From: CAYLWN01 sp964387625 | GTDB taxonomy: Bacteria; Patescibacteriota; Microgenomatia; UBA10105 | Reading direction: 5' to 3' | Assembly (NCBI GenBank): GCA_964387625.1 | Contig: CAYLWN010000007.1 | Location: forward strand, 1 to 39,127 | DNA length: 39,127 nucleotides | Translations under genes and position numbers: made by a program | Notes under the pieces: model-generated | Database searches by the model: none | Told to the model about the DNA's origin: nothing | Seen by the model: the letters and a program-made list of their open reading frames with translations, nothing else | Shown: positions 36,536-39,127 of the stretch, piece by piece | Layout: each line of letters starts with the position of its first letter | How positions within the stretch are numbered: position 1 is the stretch's first letter

Positions 36536-37186
36536 TTAATGTTTATTGATAACTACTAAATTGTTCTTACGTCCGGGAATTAATCCTGAAACTTTCAATA
36601 TATGTTTTTCTACATCAATGTCTACGACTTTTAATCCGGAAACCGTAGCTTGATCTCCACCCATTCGGCCTGCCATCCGCTTGCCTTTATAAACTCTACC
36701 CGGAGTGGTAGTTTGACCGATAGAACCGGGGGCTCTTTCCCGATCCGATTGACCGTGTGTTCGAGATCCGCCGGCAAAATGATGCCGTTTGACTCCGCCT
36801 TGAAAACCTTTTCCTTTTGAAATGCCGATAACGTCAATTTTGTCTCCGATTTTCAAAACATTTTCGCAGGTTACCTGATCACCAATTTTATATGGTAAAT
36901 TTCCCTCTACTAGATCTTCCTCAGACATTCTGACTTCCCGTAAAAAACGGGGAAGAAATTTTCCTTGCCCCGTTTTTTTAAAATGTCCCAATAATGGTTT
37001 GGTAATATTTTTGGTTTGACGGTTATCAAAACCTAATTGTATGCCCCAATATCCGTCAATTTTAAGAGTTTTAATTTGTACAACAACACCCGGATCTACT
37101 GAAATTTCAGTCACCGGTAATCTTTTGCCGTTTACATCAAAAATTTGTGTTTGTCTTATTTTTTTACCCAAAAAAGTATTTAACAT
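36536..37186 (-). CDS. rplC: 50S ribosomal protein L3
   Basis: 216 residues from the ATG at 37186. The frame opens as far as 37333, but that extension would be translated spacer and starts with an implausible hydrophobic stretch. The core begins MLNTFLGKKIRQTQIFDVNG and contains GIQLGFDNRQTKNITKPLLG, VIGISKGKGFQGGVKRHHFA and HGQSDRERAPGSIGQTTTPG, the long loop that reaches the peptidyl-transferase centre. Its ATG directly abuts a hairpin with a T-run, and no Shine-Dalgarno is visible, which is unusual for a ribosomal protein gene. Confidence 0.97.
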   Translation of the reverse strand: MLNTFLGKKIRQTQIFDVNGKRLPVTEISVDPGVVVQIKTLKIDGYWGIQLGFDNRQTKNITKPLLGHFKKTGQGKFLPRFLREVRMSEEDLVEGNLPYKIGDQVTCENVLKIGDKIDVIGISKGKGFQGGVKRHHFAGGSRTHGQSDRERAPGSIGQTTTPGRVYKGKRMAGRMGGDQATVSGLKVVDIDVEKHILKVSGLIPGRKNNLVVINKH

Positions 37187-37216
37187 AAAAAAAATCGACC
37201 TCGGTTTAAGGTCGAT
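37187..37216 (-). terminator. Terminator-like attenuator directly before rplC
   Basis: In the transcript ATCGACC (37216-37210) pairs with GGTCGAT (37200-37194) over a 9-base loop, followed immediately by TTTTTTT and then the rplC start codon. This is a good intrinsic terminator placed inside the S10 operon. The rest of the 225-base rpsJ-rplC spacer holds A-rich 9-base repeats (AATATAAAC, AATATAAAC, AAGATAAAC near 37306-37332) and no gene. Confidence 0.7.
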
Positions 37217-37411
37217 CCTTAAAAATCCGAGACTTTTGGTTTTTAGGCTGATATGACAGTTAATTTCTGCATACCGCAAACATCCAAGTATACCAAAGTA
37301 TCTCAATATAAACAATATAAACAAGATAAACAAGACGATAAAGATATAAGATTTAAGACGGATATTATTAATTTATTGCTTTCTTCAATCTTCCCGTCTT
37401 CTTATCTTAAC

Positions 37412-37720
37412 TTACATCTTGATCTCAATATCTACGCCAGCCGGAAGCTCTAAATGCATCAATTGATCAATAGTTTTATCTGTTGGTTCAACAATGTCAA
37501 TCAACCGTTTATGTGTCTTTATCATAAAATCTTCCCGTGAGTCTTTATCAGTAAATGGAGACCTGGCAACATTAAAATGCTGCTTATCGGTAGGCAAAGG
37601 TACCGGACCTATAACTTTGGCTCCAGTCCTGATTGCCGTATCCAATATTTGCTGACAACACGCATCAATGATACGTGCATCATAAGCTTTTAATCTGACT
37701 CTAATTCTTCCTTTTGGCAT
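37412..37720 (-). CDS. rpsJ: 30S ribosomal protein S10
   Basis: 102 residues from the ATG at 37720; the longer frame to 37756 runs through a perfect hairpin and is rejected. It begins MPKGRIRVRLKAYDARIIDA and contains PLPTDKQHFNVARSPFTDKD, then REDFMIKTHKRLIDI. It ends with MHLELPAGVDIEIKM. S10 is in the small-subunit head and, as NusE, joins transcription antitermination complexes. It is the first gene after tuf in S10-operon order. Confidence 0.98.
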   Translation of the reverse strand: MPKGRIRVRLKAYDARIIDACCQQILDTAIRTGAKVIGPVPLPTDKQHFNVARSPFTDKDSREDFMIKTHKRLIDIVEPTDKTIDQLMHLELPAGVDIEIKM

Positions 37721-37734
37721 AAATTGTAAAGAGC

Positions 37735-37766
37735 AAATACACGAATGTAAAAACATTCGTGTATTT
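37735..37766 (-). other. Perfect 14-bp hairpin between tuf and rpsJ
   Basis: AAATACACGAATGT (37735-37748) is exactly complementary to ACATTCGTGTATTT (37753-37766), with a 4-base loop. It is 14 bases before the rpsJ start. No U-run follows in the transcript, so it may be a processing or regulatory site, not a terminator. It could separate tuf and S10-operon expression. Confidence 0.65.
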
Positions 37767-37800
37767 AATTTATACTAATTACAACAATCTAAATGTGATT

Positions 37801-38991
37801 TTATACGAGAATTTTTGTAATCACCCCTGCTCCAACTGTATGACCGCCTTCGCGGATGGCAAATCTTAAACCTTCTTCCAAAGCAACCGGAACAATCAAC
37901 TTGATAACAGCTTTATTGACTGTATCTCCAGGCATAACCATTTCAATGCCTTTTGGTAACATCATTTCACCTGTTACGTCAGTTGTCTGGATATAGAATT
38001 GTGGTCTGTATCCTGTGAAGAATGGTGTATGTCTTCCACCTTCTTCTTTGGCTAAAACGTAAACTTCTGCCTCAAATTCTGTATGAGGTTTAACACTGCC
38101 CGGTTTGGCCAAAACTTGACCTCTTTCTATTTGGTCTTTTTCAACACCTCGAAGCAACACTCCAATATTGTCACCGGCTTGTCCTTCATCCAATAATTTT
38201 CTAAACATTTCAACACCTGTGACAACAGTTGATTTAGTTTCTTTGATACCAACTATTTCAACCGTATCATTAATTTTTACTCTACCTCTGGTGACTCTTC
38301 CGGTAACCACAGTTCCTCTGCCTTTGATAGAAAATACATCTTCAACAGGCATTAAAAATGGTTTATCCAGATCGCGGACCGGATCAGGAATATAAGCATC
38401 GACCGTTTCCATCAGTTTCATGACATCCGCTTGAGCTTTTTCATCACCTTGTAAAGCTTTCAAAGCTGATCCACGGATTATCGGGATTTTATCTCCCGGA
38501 TATTGGTATTTAGTTAATAATTCCCGAATTTCCATTTCTACTAAATCCAAAAGTTCAGGATCGGAAACCATATCAACTTTATTTAGAAAAACCACAATTG
38601 CCGGCACATTTACTTGTCTGGCAAGTAATATATGTTCTCTGGTTTGTGGCATAGGACCATCTGGTGCTGATACAACTAAAATAGCTCCATCCATTTGAGC
38701 TGCACCTGTAATCATATTTTTTACATAATCTGCGTGTCCCGGAGCATCAATGTGAGCATAATGTCTTTTTTCTCTCTCGTATTCCCCATGATGAATACTG
38801 ATGGTAACTCCTCTGGCTCTTTCTTCAGGAGCATTGTCAATATCTTCATACTTTTTGGCTTCTGCCCAACCCTTTTTTGATAAAACTTGGGTAATAGCTG
38901 CAGTTAATGTGGTTTTACCATGATCAACATGGCCAATTGTGCCAATATTGACATGAGGTTTATTTCTTTGAAAAACTTTTTGATCTGCCAT
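37801..38991 (-). CDS. tuf: Elongation factor Tu
   Basis: 396 residues, normal EF-Tu length. It delivers aminoacyl-tRNA to the ribosome with GTP. G1 is GHVDHGKT at 20-27, G3 DAPGH at 82-86 and G4 NKVD at 137-140; the switch region reads RARGVTISIHHGEYE. Domains 2 and 3 follow with VFSIKGRGTVVTGRVTRG and VGAGVITKILV at the end. The start at 38991 has a strong Shine-Dalgarno, AAGGAGG at 39000-39006, contrasting with the weak ones elsewhere. The upstream spacer is an ordered inverted heptad array. Confidence 0.99.
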   Translation of the reverse strand: MADQKVFQRNKPHVNIGTIGHVDHGKTTLTAAITQVLSKKGWAEAKKYEDIDNAPEERARGVTISIHHGEYEREKRHYAHIDAPGHADYVKNMITGAAQMDGAILVVSAPDGPMPQTREHILLARQVNVPAIVVFLNKVDMVSDPELLDLVEMEIRELLTKYQYPGDKIPIIRGSALKALQGDEKAQADVMKLMETVDAYIPDPVRDLDKPFLMPVEDVFSIKGRGTVVTGRVTRGRVKINDTVEIVGIKETKSTVVTGVEMFRKLLDEGQAGDNIGVLLRGVEKDQIERGQVLAKPGSVKPHTEFEAEVYVLAKEEGGRHTPFFTGYRPQFYIQTTDVTGEMMLPKGIEMVMPGDTVNKAVIKLIVPVALEEGLRFAIREGGHTVGAGVITKILV

Positions 38992-39014
38992 ATAAAATCC
39001 TCCTTAAATTATTG

Positions 39015-39077
39015 TAATAAGCAATAAGAGATAAGTAATAAGTTTTTCACTTATTACTTTTCGCTTATCACTTTTGT
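39015..39077 (-). repeat. Inverted heptad array upstream of tuf, 4 + 1 + 4 units
   Basis: TAATAAG, CAATAAG, AGATAAG, TAATAAG (39015-39042), then TTTTTCA as a single 7-base centre, then CTTATTA, CTTTTCG, CTTATCA, CTTTTGT (39050-39077). All nine blocks stay in one 7-base register, and the inner units are exact reverse complements. This is the most complete example in the window. Confidence 0.85.
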
Positions 39078-39127
39078 TTTTGAATTATATACAATTTAGA
39101 CGTGCTTTGCAATGATTTTCTCCTGAA

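Noticed and set aside
36631..36837. Frame inside rplC on the same strand, and many other overlapping frames within ribosomal genes
   Set aside because: They lie wholly inside strongly conserved genes in another frame and show no family features.
37187..37333. N-terminal extension of L3 beginning MFILFILFIL
   Set aside because: It would translate the terminator-like hairpin and repeat-rich spacer. The L3 core begins at the ATG at 37186.

Overview
The window looks like a chromosome segment from a Candidate Phyla Radiation (Patescibacteria) bacterium, most likely Microgenomates-like. The support is low GC, mostly weak Shine-Dalgarno sequences, TGA used as stop, and a complete S10-spc-alpha ribosomal cluster with no gene for L30 between S5 and L15, a known CPR trait. 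The phylum is inferred; no 16S gene is present. Two 100-N runs show that it is a scaffold.

Layout. 1-1500: end of a recX-recA pair on the minus strand. 1737-3422: tRNA-Ser(UGA) followed by two accessory genes (cysteine hydrolase, Cof-type HAD phosphatase) and an exact 18-bp copy of the tRNA 3' end, which resembles an islet integrated at a tRNA gene. 3633-10400: plus-strand accessory genes, namely a 106-aa unknown, a 949-aa unknown with an internal twin-arginine signal-like segment, a small membrane protein, a methyltransferase, an SRPBCC protein, an AlkD-like DNA glycosylase and a ZIP metal transporter. Several of these are followed by shared 3' tail sequences. 10400-18600: a DEAD-box helicase, a zinc-finger protein, DUF523, TspO, tRNA-Pro(GGG) with an adjacent zinc-finger/PD-(D/E)XK homing-endonuclease-like gene, a GT-C-like membrane protein, a DUF2130 nuclease-like protein and a small membrane protein. 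18586-20022: a DUF2079 membrane protein. 20163-38991: one long minus-strand cluster in transcription order tuf, rpsJ, rplC, rplD, rplW, rplB, rpsS, rplV, rpsC, rplP, rpmC, rpsQ, rplN, rplX, rplE, rpsZ, rpsH, rplF, rplR, rpsE, rplO, secY, adk, a P-loop kinase, map, infA, rpmJ, rpsM, rpsK, rpsD, rpoA, rplQ, rplM, rpsI.

The genes of the large cluster jointly supply ribosomal subunits, the SecY translocon, N-terminal methionine removal, initiation factor IF-1, EF-Tu and the RNA polymerase alpha subunit. The spacers are more unusual than the genes. Many contain 7-bp-periodic (heptad) repeats, often as several forward heptads, a short centre, then inverted heptads; one array is embedded in frame inside map. 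Four other leaders (rplV, rplN, rplO, adk) share a hairpin whose arms differ in sequence but remain complementary, usually with a second hairpin before it. A terminator-like hairpin abuts the rplC start codon, and rpsE appears to start at an AUA codon overlapping the rplR stop. I consider the heptad arrays and the repeated leader hairpin the best candidates for an undescribed system.
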